The notes: generated from the sequence alone by a model not told the origin. Positions 8,937-17,246 are shown, numbered from the stretch's first letter. The stretch: 64,000 bases of DNA from JAJTHC01 sp044348005 (GCA_044348005.1 JBIKTR010000001.1:124001-188000), one strand, 5' to 3'. Translations and numbers: made by a program.

Positions 8937-9905
8937 TTGTATAAATGGGAGTGGTCTGCTTTATTACTAGGCTTAAGTTTGGTTCTTCCTTGTTCGGCAC
9001 AATCTCTAACGGCTGAAGAAGCTTTTAGGGAAGGCAACATTGCTTTTGCTCAGAAAAATTATACACAGGCCTTAGAACGCTACAGCGAATCCATCGAACT
9101 AAACCCTACAGATGCCCATGCCTATTACAATCGTGGGGTTGTGTATGAAGACTTAAAGGACACGATTGGGGCTTTGGCGGATTATGACCAAGCAATCGTT
9201 TTAAACCCACAGTTTGCCCAAGCCTATTATAATCGTGCGTGTCTTGAAAAAGCATCGGGCTTGAATGAAGAAGCACTGCGGGATTTAAATGCAGCCATTG
9301 AAGCCAATCCCAATTATAGCAAGGCCTATTTATTAAGAGGTCACCTTAAAACCAATGCCATCCAAATTCAAGACGCTTTAGCAGATTACAATAAAAGCAT
9401 TGAATTGATGCCAGACATACCCGAAGCGTTTTATAACCGAGGGGTACTTAGGGAAAAATTAGGGGACAAATCAGGGGCGTTTGAAGATTTTAGCCGTGCC
9501 ATTGAACTGAATCCCACCTTTGTTCAGGCGTATTATAATCGAGGCATTGTGCATGAAAAACTCGGCAATACGCCAGATGCCTTGGTGGATTTTAACAAGG
9601 CCATTGAGGTGGATCCCACTTACCACAAAGCGTATTTTAGTCGAGGGAACTTGAAAAGCCAAGCGGGCAACCAAGAAGGAGCGGTGGAAGATTACACAGT
9701 GGCCTTACAAGCTTACCCGGAAAATGCCCACGTCTACTTTAATCGTTCCATGGCAAAGGTACTATTAAACGACAAGGCAGGGGCGTTGGCGGATATTGAA
9801 CGAGCCACCCACTTGTTTGATCAACAAAAAGACACCGTCCATCATCAAAAATCTGTTCAGTTACGTTCCAAAATTGAAACCCACTTTATTGATTTAGGAA
9901 AATAA
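8937..9905 (+). CDS. Exported tetratricopeptide-repeat protein
   Basis: A 322-aa protein made of an N-terminal signal peptide (hydrophobic ALLLGLSLVLP, then CSAQ) and about eight TPR units. The repeats carry the typical A-Y-Y-N-R-G, L-x-D-Y/F and A-I-x-L-N/D-P pattern from about residue 25 to 300, the usual tandem 34-residue helical hairpins. TPR arrays are protein-binding scaffolds. The TTG at 8937 is chosen because AAGGAG at 8923-8928 is 8 bp upstream; the in-frame GTG at 8928 overlaps that site and is unlikely. The partner is unknown. The upstream glycan synthase suggests, weakly, an envelope role. Confidence 0.85.
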   Translation: MYKWEWSALLLGLSLVLPCSAQSLTAEEAFREGNIAFAQKNYTQALERYSESIELNPTDAHAYYNRGVVYEDLKDTIGALADYDQAIVLNPQFAQAYYNRACLEKASGLNEEALRDLNAAIEANPNYSKAYLLRGHLKTNAIQIQDALADYNKSIELMPDIPEAFYNRGVLREKLGDKSGAFEDFSRAIELNPTFVQAYYNRGIVHEKLGNTPDALVDFNKAIEVDPTYHKAYFSRGNLKSQAGNQEGAVEDYTVALQAYPENAHVYFNRSMAKVLLNDKAGALADIERATHLFDQQKDTVHHQKSVQLRSKIETHFIDLGK

Positions 9906-9974
9906 TACCGTTCAAACGGCATGACAAAAAGAATTAAGAACGACGACAGCCCAAAAATCGTGGGGTTTGTGCAC

Positions 9975-10004
9975 TAGGCAAAGCGCTAAAAAATACGTTA
10001 TACT
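9975..10004 (+). promoter_or_regulatory. Promoter-like block of B element (TAGGCA-18-TATACT)
   Basis: TAGGCA at 9975, an 18-bp spacer and TATACT at 9999. The same arrangement occurs in the second B copy (51,927) and upstream of the gene at 11,665. Looks like a sigma-70-type promoter reading into the 21-bp array. Confidence 0.45.
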
Positions 10005-10074
10005 GAAAAAGAGTGGCTTTTTTCAACAGGCCTTCACACCCCCAAAAAATCCTTGAAAATCGAGCAAAAAAACC

Positions 10075-10228
10075 GACTTTCGTGGCCAAAAAACGGACTT
10101 TCGTGGCCAAAAAACGGACTTTCGTGGCCAGAAAACGGACTTTCGTGGCCAGAAAATGGACTTTCGTGGCCAAAAAATGGACTTTCGTGGCCAAAAAACG
10201 GACTTTCGTGGCCAAAAAACGGACTTTC
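10075..10228 (+). repeat. 21-bp tandem repeat array, seven full units plus a partial
   Basis: Unit GACTTTCGTGGCCAAAAAAC (plus G) starts at 10075, 10096, 10117, 10138, 10159, 10180, 10201 and 10222. Variation is confined to A/G in the A-run and C/T in the next position. Each unit contains the TGGCCA palindrome. The array ends with GACTTTC running into CGACACACGAAA. Confidence 0.95.
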
Positions 10229-10404
10229 CGACACACGAAATTAGGCCATTTTTATATCTTGATCCCCTTTTATAGTGTTCGAAAGATGAAACCGCCAGAC
10301 GCTATTTAATCTGTGCATGGGTAGGACTCTCTTGTGATCCTTCGTTTTGACTGCATTTAAGCACACGCCCCCCACAGTAAGAACACACCCTGTTTTCCAT
10401 GGGT

Positions 10405-11538
10405 TCAAACGTCTAAACGGGCTTCATGTTCAATATCGAAAAATTGAACCTTTTCCCATGCAAACGCGATGCTTAGAGGGACTTGCACCACAGAAGAAGT
10501 CCATGCTTCAAAAGAAGCGTGAGCCACCAACGCGACGGTCGATTCTGGAGAAGGCGACAGGCGTAAGGTTTGATACGCCCCATGCAATTCACGATGCTGT
10601 AAATACGCGAGGAGTTCCGCCGTATTTTCTTGCACTGACTCGCTGGATTGAATCCACACATGTTCGGGGCGAATCCCTAAGAGAACTTTACCAGTTAAAG
10701 ACGCGTCAAAGTAAGGTGAAAGAGCATTTTTCATGGCCTCAGGCACCCCTAAATCTTCGGCAAAAACCCCTCCTTCAAGACTTTCCAACTGAAACGCATC
10801 GTTTTTTTTGTGAAGCACCAGCATATTCATTTGGGCCATGAATCGAGCCACAAACACATTGGCAGGTGCTTGATACATCGTGACAGGGTTAGCATATTGA
10901 GCCACTTTGCCTTGATTCATGACCATAATTTTATCGGCCAAAGTCAACGTTTCGGTGTGGTCATGGGTGACGTAAAGGGTGGTGGCCCCTAGTTTTTGGT
11001 GCAATGCTTTGAGTTCTTGACGCATTTGTTGACGCAATTGAGCATCTAAATTAGACAAGGGTTCATCCATTAAAAAAAGCTTGGGGTTTCGCACAATGGC
11101 TCTACCTAGAGCCACCCGTTGGCATTGGCCTCCACTGAGTTGGCTGGGTTTACGAAGCAGTAAGCGTTCTAAGCCTAGTAAGCTGGCTGCTTGTAGGACT
11201 TTTTCTTGAATAAGGGGTTTGGGGACTTTTCGCATTTTTAAGCCAAAGGCCATATTGTCATACACGTTCATATGAGGATACAACGCGTAATTTTGAAAGA
11301 CCATCGCCACATCACGATCTTGCGGGGCCTTGGTGAGAATGCTGGCTTCTTCAAGTAAAATTTCACCATGGGTGGGGGTTTCAAGCCCCGCGATGCAACG
11401 GAGCAAGGTGGATTTTCCACATCCGCTAGAGCCCACCAAAACAACAAACTCACCCGCTTCTACATCCATGTTGATGTCTTTCAAAACAGTGGTTTCACCA
11501 AAATGCTTGTCAATATGTAAGAGGCTTAAATACGGCAT
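10405..11538 (-). CDS. ugpC: Sugar ABC transporter ATP-binding protein (UgpC/MsmX type)
   Basis: Cytoplasmic ATPase that powers carbohydrate-import ABC permeases. The 377-aa protein has Walker A (GSSGCGKST), a Q-loop (FQNYALYPH), signature LSGGQCQRVA, Walker B (LFLMDEPLSNLD) and the H-loop (VTHDHTETL), followed by a C-terminal TOBE/OB region with GIRPEHV. The order and length fit the MsmX/UgpC/MalK class, whose members often serve several permeases. The signature has Cys where most members have Arg or Gln (LSGGQ-R-QR). No permease or binding protein is adjacent, consistent with a shared ATPase. The substrate cannot be assigned. Confidence 0.9.
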   Translation of the reverse strand: MPYLSLLHIDKHFGETTVLKDINMDVEAGEFVVLVGSSGCGKSTLLRCIAGLETPTHGEILLEEASILTKAPQDRDVAMVFQNYALYPHMNVYDNMAFGLKMRKVPKPLIQEKVLQAASLLGLERLLLRKPSQLSGGQCQRVALGRAIVRNPKLFLMDEPLSNLDAQLRQQMRQELKALHQKLGATTLYVTHDHTETLTLADKIMVMNQGKVAQYANPVTMYQAPANVFVARFMAQMNMLVLHKKNDAFQLESLEGGVFAEDLGVPEAMKNALSPYFDASLTGKVLLGIRPEHVWIQSSESVQENTAELLAYLQHRELHGAYQTLRLSPSPESTVALVAHASFEAWTSSVVQVPLSIAFAWEKVQFFDIEHEARLDV

Positions 11539-11597
11539 GACATTCCCTATTGTGCATTGACACTATGTTTAGACACTATAGCATGAAAAAGAAAGAC

Positions 11598-11627
11598 TAG
11601 GCAAAGCACTTGTGTGTGTAGTATACT
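11598..11627 (+). promoter_or_regulatory. Promoter of the 11,665 gene (TAGGCA-18-TATACT)
   Basis: TAGGCA at 11,598-11,603, 18-bp spacer, TATACT at 11,622-11,627. The upstream block ACTAGGCAAAGC-CT and the spacing match the promoter-like block of both B elements. It is positioned about 38 bp before the start codon. Confidence 0.5.
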
Positions 11628-11664
11628 AGGCTGTATACAGTTTCATCTTCTAAAGGATGCTTCC

Positions 11665-12291
11665 ATGACTGCTACCCGATCCACTGCCGAAGAGCTTCCC
11701 CTTGAAGCGGACTCTCGCCCCAGCCTTTTTTCGTCTGAATGGCGAAAGCTCCTTCGTGTGAGCGAACGCCAAGAAGTTGATGGTTTAATGAACAGCGTCC
11801 GTCAGCAAGCTCGCCCCTTAGAAAAGCTCGTAGAAGCCACCCAGCGATTGCCTGAAGAAGCCCACACGTGGGAAAACGTCGAAGCCTTGTTAAATGAAGA
11901 CCCCTTGCTAAAAGAGGTGTCTAAGCAAGAAAAGTCCCTACTAAAACGGGCTTTTGTACAAGCCCTCAAAAATCAAGAAACCACACTGCCTGAAGAGGTG
12001 TTGGAATCTATAGATTTTGAGTTGCCCATTCCGCCAGACACGGATGATTACTTGCTCAAAACCAGTCACTTAATTGCAAGTAAACTGGCGGGTCTGTTAA
12101 ATCGTGAACGCTTTATGCATGATGTCTTTCAAGTGGGTGATCTTCACCTTGAAAAGCAGGTGATGGCCAAGCATTTTATGTTGACCTTAGAAGAAAATAA
12201 GAAGTTGCGTCGGGCCCTGGCCGAAAGCCAAACGGAACTGGCGAACTTTCAACCAGCTGGCTTGGGATTGTTTAAAAAGAAACACCCCTAA
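11665..12291 (+). CDS. Hypothetical helical protein
   Basis: A 208-aa acidic, predominantly α-helical protein that I do not recognise. The ATG at 11,665 (MTATRS) is chosen for the AAAGGA seven bases upstream; an upstream ATG-containing extension has no such site. Residues 30-100 are rich in Glu, Gln and Leu, and the last 50 residues look like a coiled coil (LTLEENKKLRRALAESQ) ending in a basic tail. There is no signal peptide or membrane segment. It lies upstream of mnmA with a 98-bp gap, which does not by itself suggest a function. Confidence 0.7.
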   Translation: MTATRSTAEELPLEADSRPSLFSSEWRKLLRVSERQEVDGLMNSVRQQARPLEKLVEATQRLPEEAHTWENVEALLNEDPLLKEVSKQEKSLLKRAFVQALKNQETTLPEEVLESIDFELPIPPDTDDYLLKTSHLIASKLAGLLNRERFMHDVFQVGDLHLEKQVMAKHFMLTLEENKKLRRALAESQTELANFQPAGLGLFKKKHP

Positions 12292-12389
12292 ATCTCTTAA
12301 CACCTCGACTTCTTCCAAAACACTATTTTGACTAAATCAACATTGATTGAACAGACGAGCCCCCCCTTTTTTTCAAAAAGTGAACCTTT

Positions 12390-13586
12390 ATGTCTCCATC
12401 GTTTTCCCCCTATGCGTACAATCATTTAAACTGGTTGCCTGAAAAGCCCAGTCGCATTGCGGTGGGTATGTCGGGTGGAGTCGACTCTTCTGCGATTGCC
12501 TACATGCTCAAAGAAATGGGGCATGAAGTGGTGGGGCTCACCGCATGGACGCTCAACGGGCCTGGAACGTGTTGTAATGATGCCCTCGTTAATGCGGGCA
12601 GGGTCTGCGAAGAACTCGGCTGCGACTTTGACACCGTGGATTTGCGTGCGGAGTTTCATCACTATGTCATGGACTATTACGAAAAAAGCTATCAGGCGGG
12701 GATTACCCCAAACCCCTGTGTGGAATGTAATCGCTACGTCAAGTGGGAACGCTTGGTGGATTATGCGCGAGAAGCACTCGATTGTGAGTATGTGGCGACA
12801 GGGCATTATTTAAGTATGCAACGCCCCCAAGGCGCCACTGGCGACTTTCACATTCACCGCGCCGTTGACGAGAGAAAAGACCAAACCTACATGCTCGCTC
12901 GTGTCTTTCCTAAAGACTTGCAACACGCCTTATTCCCCCTAGGCTTATGGCAAAAAGAAGACGTGTTGGCCTATGCCCGTGAACGAGGCATTATTCAGCA
13001 GAGCTATAAAGAAAGCGTCGATGTTTGCTTTGTCTTAGACGGTCAAGCCAACTACTTAAAAGGGGTATTGGGCGTTAAAAAAGGCGAGATTATTGAGGTT
13101 GAATCGGGTCAAGTCGTTGGGGAACATGACGGGCATTGGCTGTATACTCGAGGCCAACGCAAGGGCTTAGGTGTGGCGTACGAGCATCCCTTGTACGTCA
13201 TTAAAACCGATGCAGGTAGCAATACCGTTTTTGTGGGCGCCAAAAGGCATTTAGAAACGCTTGACTTTAAAGTTAAACGCATGAATTGGTTTCACCCGCC
13301 AACTGAAACAGCGATGCTTGAACGACAAATTAAGGTGCGTTACGCGGGGGAACCCACCCTTGGGCGTTTGGTGCAGGACCCCATGGGTACCATAGGGGAA
13401 GATTACCTGGTGGAACTGGCGAAACCTCAACAGGCCGTCACGCCAGGGCAGATTGCCGCCATTTATGACGCCGATTTTAAAGAACTGCTCGGTGGAGGCT
13501 ACATTGATGCCATGATCCCCCAAGCCCCGTTTGATGCCTCGTTGGCTAAGCCCTTGCCAGATCTTAACGCCAACTGCTCGATCTAA
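12390..13586 (+). CDS. mnmA: tRNA-specific 2-thiouridylase MnmA
   Basis: Adds sulfur to C2 of U34 in tRNA-Lys, -Glu and -Gln using ATP and a persulfide donor. The 398-aa protein has the PP-loop VGMSGGVDSS near residue 25, the catalytic cysteine in NPCVECNRYVKW, and the second cysteine in SVDVCFVLD. The C-terminal OB-like domain has YTRGQRKGLG and a tail rich in β strands. An N-terminal extension of about 20 residues precedes the PP-loop. The start is preceded by a C7T7 run and no strong SD. The SRP RNA gene follows. Confidence 0.95.
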   Translation: MSPSFSPYAYNHLNWLPEKPSRIAVGMSGGVDSSAIAYMLKEMGHEVVGLTAWTLNGPGTCCNDALVNAGRVCEELGCDFDTVDLRAEFHHYVMDYYEKSYQAGITPNPCVECNRYVKWERLVDYAREALDCEYVATGHYLSMQRPQGATGDFHIHRAVDERKDQTYMLARVFPKDLQHALFPLGLWQKEDVLAYARERGIIQQSYKESVDVCFVLDGQANYLKGVLGVKKGEIIEVESGQVVGEHDGHWLYTRGQRKGLGVAYEHPLYVIKTDAGSNTVFVGAKRHLETLDFKVKRMNWFHPPTETAMLERQIKVRYAGEPTLGRLVQDPMGTIGEDYLVELAKPQQAVTPGQIAAIYDADFKELLGGGYIDAMIPQAPFDASLAKPLPDLNANCSI

Positions 13587-13627
13587 GATGCTTGCTTGCA
13601 AAAAAGGGGTGAGCGTTTTACAATGAA

Positions 13628-13720
13628 CTTACCCCAACTTACAACATTCATTGGTGCGAACCGTGTCAGGGTGGAAACACAGCAGCACACGCTTCCTTTA
13701 ATGGGTGTAGGAAGGGGCTT
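13628..13720 (+). ncRNA. ffs: Small signal recognition particle RNA (4.5S/bacterial type)
   Basis: Contains the conserved domain IV: GGTGCGAACC, then GTGTCAGG, a GGAA tetraloop closed by GT/AC, and the asymmetric-loop 3' strand ACAGCAGCACAC. The arms pair: ACCCCAACTTACAACATTCATT (13,631-13,652) with AATGGGTGTAGGAAGGGG (13,700-13,717), allowing G-U pairs. A T6 run follows at 13,719. The length of ~90 nt fits the Alu-less form. It binds Ffh for co-translational targeting. Ends are approximate. Confidence 0.9.
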
Positions 13721-13791
13721 TTTTGTGAGGCACTTTTTGAAAAGCGTTATACTGTAAAAGTAACTCAGTTTTGTAATAATGAAGGAACCTT

Positions 13792-14010
13792 ATGATGAAC
13801 GCCCAAACACCTTCAAGCCCTGAAGTGCCCCCCAGTCAAGCCATCAATTACAGTATGGATGAATTCTTCCGTTTGTCTGCCAAATGCGAAGGGCATCCTG
13901 AACAGGTGCAAGCCGTGGCCAGTTTATTTCAAGCCAAACTGATTAACTTTCGTATGGTCAAAGAACTGCTTCAATTGTCGACGGCTCCGTCTAGTTCGGC
14001 TCAAGAATAG
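13792..14010 (+). CDS. Small hypothetical protein
   Basis: A 72-aa protein with an AAGGA site seven bases before the ATG at 13,792 (a second ATG follows directly). The middle (YSMDEFFRLSAKCEGHPEQ to MVKELLQLS) looks helical, flanked by Pro/Ser/Gln-rich ends. I recognise no family. It lies just downstream of the SRP RNA and overlaps the convergent VOC gene by 20 bp at its 3' end. The good ribosome binding site and normal codon use support it as real. Confidence 0.6.
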   Translation: MMNAQTPSSPEVPPSQAINYSMDEFFRLSAKCEGHPEQVQAVASLFQAKLINFRMVKELLQLSTAPSSSAQE

Positions 14011-14410
14011 CAGGCTTTTGCATTAATTCCAAGCAAAGGCCACTGTGAAGTTCTTGTACAAAGGCAACCATCGCCCCCCACGGCATGGGCCTAGGGGCTT
14101 TAAGCAAATGGATTTGAAAGGATCTTAGTCGTTCTAGCGTGCTTGTTAAATCCTCGACTTCTAGGCTCAAAAAAAGTGGACTCTTCCACTGGCCCTGTTG
14201 AACGAGGGGTAAGCAAACAGGAACGCCCATATGGGCTTCTAACACAGCAGGTTCAACTAACGCCAAGCACCGTCCACCAGAAGAAACCAACGTTTGATAA
14301 CCTTTCACAGCACTCTGCTTTTCAAGCCTAAAGCCCAAGCCTTCTGTCCAAAAAGAGAGGCTTGCTTCGACGGAGTCCACCACAAGAATGGTATAGCCTA
14401 GTTCAACCAC
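13991..14410 (-). CDS. VOC (glyoxalase/bleomycin-resistance fold) family protein
   Basis: A 139-aa protein with the paired βαβββ modules of the vicinal-oxygen-chelate superfamily: YTILVVDSVEASLSFWTEGLGF at the start, and LEVEDLTSTLERLRS then FVQELHSGLCLELMQ in the second half. Metal-ligand positions (a His/Gln at strand 1 and Glu in the last strand) are only partly kept. The substrate is unknown. It starts at GTG three bases after the carA stop, so it is expressed with carA, though the pairing has no obvious metabolic reason. Confidence 0.8.
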   Translation of the reverse strand: MVELGYTILVVDSVEASLSFWTEGLGFRLEKQSAVKGYQTLVSSGGRCLALVEPAVLEAHMGVPVCLPLVQQGQWKSPLFLSLEVEDLTSTLERLRSFQIHLLKAPRPMPWGAMVAFVQELHSGLCLELMQKPAILEPN

Positions 14411-14413
14411 GAA

Positions 14414-15577
14414 TTACGACACCGCCATTTGGCTAGGGGAAGTGGCGAGAGTGTTGGCACACGCATTGACAAACTGATGAAAAATAATGCTCGCTTCTTC
14501 AGGGCCTGGAGATGCTTCTGGGTGAAACTGAACACTCATCACTGGCAAAGATGTATGACGCATCCCTTCGACTGAACCGTCGTTTAGATTCACATGGGTG
14601 ATGACGATTTCTTGTGCCAAGTGGGCATCGGTCGGGGGGCAAACCCCATAACTATGGTTTTGACTGGTGATGTAAATCACCCCCGATTCGACGTCTTTTA
14701 CAGGGTGATTCCCACCATGATGCCCAAACGGCATTTTTTCAGCCGAAAGCCCCAAGGCGAGGCTTAAAATTTGATGCCCCAAGCAAATACCAAAAATCGG
14801 CAGGCCATTGTCGATGCATCGCTTGGCAAGCGTTACGGCACCATTCAAACGTCGAGGATCCCCTGGCCCGTTGGACAAAAAAACCGCTTCAGGGGCGTAA
14901 GCCAGCACGTCTTCATACGTGGCGGTGGCGGGTAAAACCACAATTTCAGCCACCAATTGTTGTAACTGCCTTAAAATGTTTTGCTTAATCCCGTAATCTA
15001 CCGCCACCAAACGGTTTAAGGCGTATAAGTGACCGTCTACTTGGGTGCCTTTTAACGTATACGCGTTGGGGGTGCTGACTTGAAAGACTAAATCTTGATC
15101 GTCCAAGCTGGGTTGGGATTTAACGGCTTCTAAAAAAGCGTGTAAGCGATGCGCATGGGGCGTAATCCCGCATTTTAAGGCCCCTTCACTCCGCACGGAA
15201 CGGGTGATGGCTCGGGTGTCTACCCCTTCAATGCCCACAATGCCCGCGTATTTTAAGGCCGTGTCTAAGCAACCCGCGGCTCGCCAGTTTGAAGTGACTT
15301 TACTTAAACGACGCACGACAAAGCCACTGGCATGCATGCCGTTGGATTCCATGTCTTCCGTATTGATCCCAGTATTGCCGATTTCAGGGGAGGTCATCAT
15401 GACGACTTGGCCTTTATAGCTCGGGTCTGTCAAAATTTCTTGATACCCCGTACACGCCGTGTTAAAAACGAGTTCTCCAAAAATTTCCCCACGCTTGCCA
15501 ATAGAACTCCCTTCATAAATGGCTCCATTTTCTAGAACCAACCAAGCCTTATGCTCATTTGTGGAAAACGTCTTCAT
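14414..15577 (-). CDS. carA: Carbamoyl-phosphate synthase small subunit
   Basis: Glutaminase subunit that delivers ammonia to CarB for carbamoyl phosphate in pyrimidine and arginine synthesis. At 387 aa from the ATG at 15,577 (MKTFSTNEHKAW), chosen for the AAGGT site upstream and because CarA proteins begin here; a 28-residue upstream extension is unlikely. The N-terminal domain has GYQEILTDPSY and GVDTRAITR; the class I amidotransferase domain has the nucleophile in GICLGHQ and the His-Glu pair in VQFHPEASPGP. carB is not in the window. A VOC gene follows directly. Confidence 0.96.
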   Translation of the reverse strand: MKTFSTNEHKAWLVLENGAIYEGSSIGKRGEIFGELVFNTACTGYQEILTDPSYKGQVVMMTSPEIGNTGINTEDMESNGMHASGFVVRRLSKVTSNWRAAGCLDTALKYAGIVGIEGVDTRAITRSVRSEGALKCGITPHAHRLHAFLEAVKSQPSLDDQDLVFQVSTPNAYTLKGTQVDGHLYALNRLVAVDYGIKQNILRQLQQLVAEIVVLPATATYEDVLAYAPEAVFLSNGPGDPRRLNGAVTLAKRCIDNGLPIFGICLGHQILSLALGLSAEKMPFGHHGGNHPVKDVESGVIYITSQNHSYGVCPPTDAHLAQEIVITHVNLNDGSVEGMRHTSLPVMSVQFHPEASPGPEEASIIFHQFVNACANTLATSPSQMAVS

Positions 15578-15623
15578 GTAGACATACCTTATGGTTTTAG
15601 TAGGGTAGCTTGCTAGGCCAAGA

Positions 15624-15651
15624 ACTATACTTTTAGAGTATTGTAAAACAA
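15624..15651 (-). promoter_or_regulatory. Putative carA promoter
   Basis: On the minus strand, TTGTTT and TATAGT are separated by 16 bp about 50-75 bp upstream of the carA ATG. Reasonable sigma-70 match, no other evidence. Confidence 0.35.
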
Positions 15652-15661
15652 ACTTATTCAA

Positions 15662-15887
15662 AAAAATAGCCTTGATTTTGTGGAAAGTATTCCTTAAATC
15701 TGGGGGGCTTATGACTGAAGTTTATGAAGAAATGTTAAGAAGACGCAATTAAATGTTTGGGATTCTCTTTATTTAGGCAAGTCCATTCGTCTGACGAATC
15801 AGGGACTATCTTGTGGCATAGATCACAAGACTTTATTATATACACTGTGTGACCCATTTTAGGGGAAGAAAAAAAGGAGAACTTATT
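15662..15887. other. Intergenic leader region with inverted repeats
   Basis: Part of the 310 bp between carA and the EF-hand gene. It holds two inverted repeats, ATTCGTC-T-GACGAAT near 15,785-15,799 and CTTGTG...CACAAG near 15,810-15,830. A possible 13-codon reading frame starts at 15,710 (MTEVYEEMLRRRN). The next gene's SD (AAGGAG) ends the region. These may form a structured 5' leader; no known riboswitch is recognised. Confidence 0.35.
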
Positions 15888-17117
15888 ATGAGTACTGGAA
15901 TGCCAGGGGCTTATGTGCCTTTGACGAAAGCGGTAAATTATTTAATCGCTGAACAACAAAAAAATTTAGCCAACCCCACTGTGGCCAATGGCACCTTGGC
16001 GTTAGATTATAGTGGAGATGGTAAATTTAATCAAGTTGATGAATCTTTTGTGAGACAACAGGCTAGTTTAGCCCTCCCAGGCACCCCAGAAAGAGAAAAA
16101 TTCACTAACCAGCTTAACTTGGTGAGAAGTACTATTGTAGGGGGTAACATATTTGAAACCAAAGAAAAACAAGAGCAAATTGCAATTACCTTATTTGACT
16201 ATAACGGAGACAAGGCTTTAAACAAGGAGGATTTACTGTTTAAGCAAGCCGAAGTTCAGCGAACGGGCAGTGCCAAAGCCAAAGCTGAAGTCGAACTGCT
16301 AAAAGCCATGGGACTTGATGAAACGCCTGCCGTGATTGCGGCCAATGAACATGCCGCGTATTGGGGAGACCCCCATGTGGCGGACCCAGATCGGGCGGAT
16401 AAAGCCAATCTACGAACAAGTAATTTTGTGGTTCTTGGTGACGGTATTTATAACCTTTTAACCGACAAAAACATCACGCTGAATGCCATGCATAAAAAGT
16501 ATGACAAATGGAAAATCGAGGTGACGGATCAAATTGGGCTTCGAATCCCCAATGCCGATCTCACCATGAGTGCCTATGGCGTGCCTCAACTTAACGGTAA
16601 AGATCTTAAAAAGGGAAGTACGACGACGCTTCCAGACCAAACCAAAATTTCCTGGGATGGAAGCACCCTAAAGCTTACTTCAGGGGATTCTGGGGAATAC
16701 AATATTTCATTTTCTATTGTAACCACCAAGGAGAAAAATACCGATGGTACACCCATTAAATTTATTAACACAGATGTTTACACCAAAACACAAGGTATTG
16801 CCAGTGACGGTGTAATGGCTACTGGGATTTTAGGGGAAGGGTTTGATGCTGATTCAAATGTCCGAACAGCATTAAATCAAGCTCTGGCGACCTATAAGCG
16901 CCAAAATATTCTGGGTGATGCCTCCGTCACAACGACCGTAGCTCAACCCGCGGGTACTGCAACCCCCGTTAGTGTAGCGAAACCCGCTCCAAAGCCAGTT
17001 GTTGTAGCGAAACCAGTAACTCCTACTGTAGCAGTTTCCACAGTGAAACCCACGACAACTCCCGCTACTATAGCGAAGTCCGCTCCAAAGCCAGTTGTTG
17101 TAAAGAAACCCGCTTAA
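15888..17117 (+). CDS. EF-hand protein with GDPH motif and Pro/Ala/Val-rich tail
   Basis: A 409-aa protein starting at ATG 15,888 behind AAGGAG. Two calcium-binding EF-hand loops are visible: DYSGDGKFNQVD at 40-51 and DYNGDKALNKED at 104-115. A middle domain begins AYWGDPHVADPD (157-168) and runs through FVVLGDGIYNLLTDKNITLN to GVMATGILGEGFDAD near 320-335. This order resembles DUF1521-type domains, whose members such as rhizobial NopE self-cleave at GD|PH when calcium is added. The last ~65 residues are repeats of PAPKPVVVAKP type. No signal peptide is visible. Domain assignment is from memory of the motif and is moderately sure. Confidence 0.7.
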   Translation: MSTGMPGAYVPLTKAVNYLIAEQQKNLANPTVANGTLALDYSGDGKFNQVDESFVRQQASLALPGTPEREKFTNQLNLVRSTIVGGNIFETKEKQEQIAITLFDYNGDKALNKEDLLFKQAEVQRTGSAKAKAEVELLKAMGLDETPAVIAANEHAAYWGDPHVADPDRADKANLRTSNFVVLGDGIYNLLTDKNITLNAMHKKYDKWKIEVTDQIGLRIPNADLTMSAYGVPQLNGKDLKKGSTTTLPDQTKISWDGSTLKLTSGDSGEYNISFSIVTTKEKNTDGTPIKFINTDVYTKTQGIASDGVMATGILGEGFDADSNVRTALNQALATYKRQNILGDASVTTTVAQPAGTATPVSVAKPAPKPVVVAKPVTPTVAVSTVKPTTTPATIAKSAPKPVVVKKPA

Positions 17118-17129
17118 GCGTATAACTTC

Positions 17130-17161
17130 AATCGACCTTTCCCTTAGGGGGAAGGTCGATT
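17130..17161 (+). terminator. Stem-loop after the EF-hand gene
   Basis: AATCGACCTTTCCC paired with GGGGAAGGTCGATT around a TTAG loop, 12 bp after the stop codon. A strong hairpin; the following T run is poor. Confidence 0.6.
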
Positions 17162-17183
17162 GGGCGATACGCGGAAAGCTTAA

Positions 17184-17215
17184 AACCCCTAAGCCCACAG
17201 GGGTTGTTATTTTAC
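17184..17215 (+). terminator. Second stem-loop with T-rich tail
   Basis: AACCCCT and AGGGGTT form the stem around an AAGCCCAC loop, followed by GTTATTTTA. Lies between the first hairpin and the tRNA gene. Confidence 0.5.
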
Positions 17216-17246
17216 GTGGATACGTTAAAATAAGAGCCACTGGTAC

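Larger units (their letters stand above)
9949..10270 (+). repeat. B-family composite element, copy 1 (promoter-like block, 21-bp tandem array, conserved tail)
   Basis: Begins GCCCAAAAATCGTGGGGTTT and ends near GATCCCCTTT. Left part, array and right tail all match the element at 51,901-52,163. The 499-bp space between the TPR gene and the ABC ATPase is largely this element. All frames through the array are open because the unit length is a multiple of three; the copy at 52 kb is not open, so no protein is called. An A-type tip (TATAGTGTTCGAAAG) begins at 10,271, immediately after it. Confidence 0.75.

Noticed and set aside
8767..8970. 67-aa frame in front of the TPR gene
   Set aside because: It runs across the A-family repeat and is not shared in frame with the other copies.
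9949..10270. A CRISPR array at the 21-bp repeats
   Set aside because: There are no unique spacers between repeats; the units are directly tandem, and no cas genes are in the window.
10013..10309. Open frames through the 21-bp array, on both strands and in several frames
   Set aside because: The unit is a multiple of three, so any frame stays open. The homologous array at 52 kb does not keep a frame, so there is no sign of protein selection.
15785..15830. Known riboswitch upstream of the EF-hand gene
   Set aside because: The small inverted repeats do not match any riboswitch core I know.
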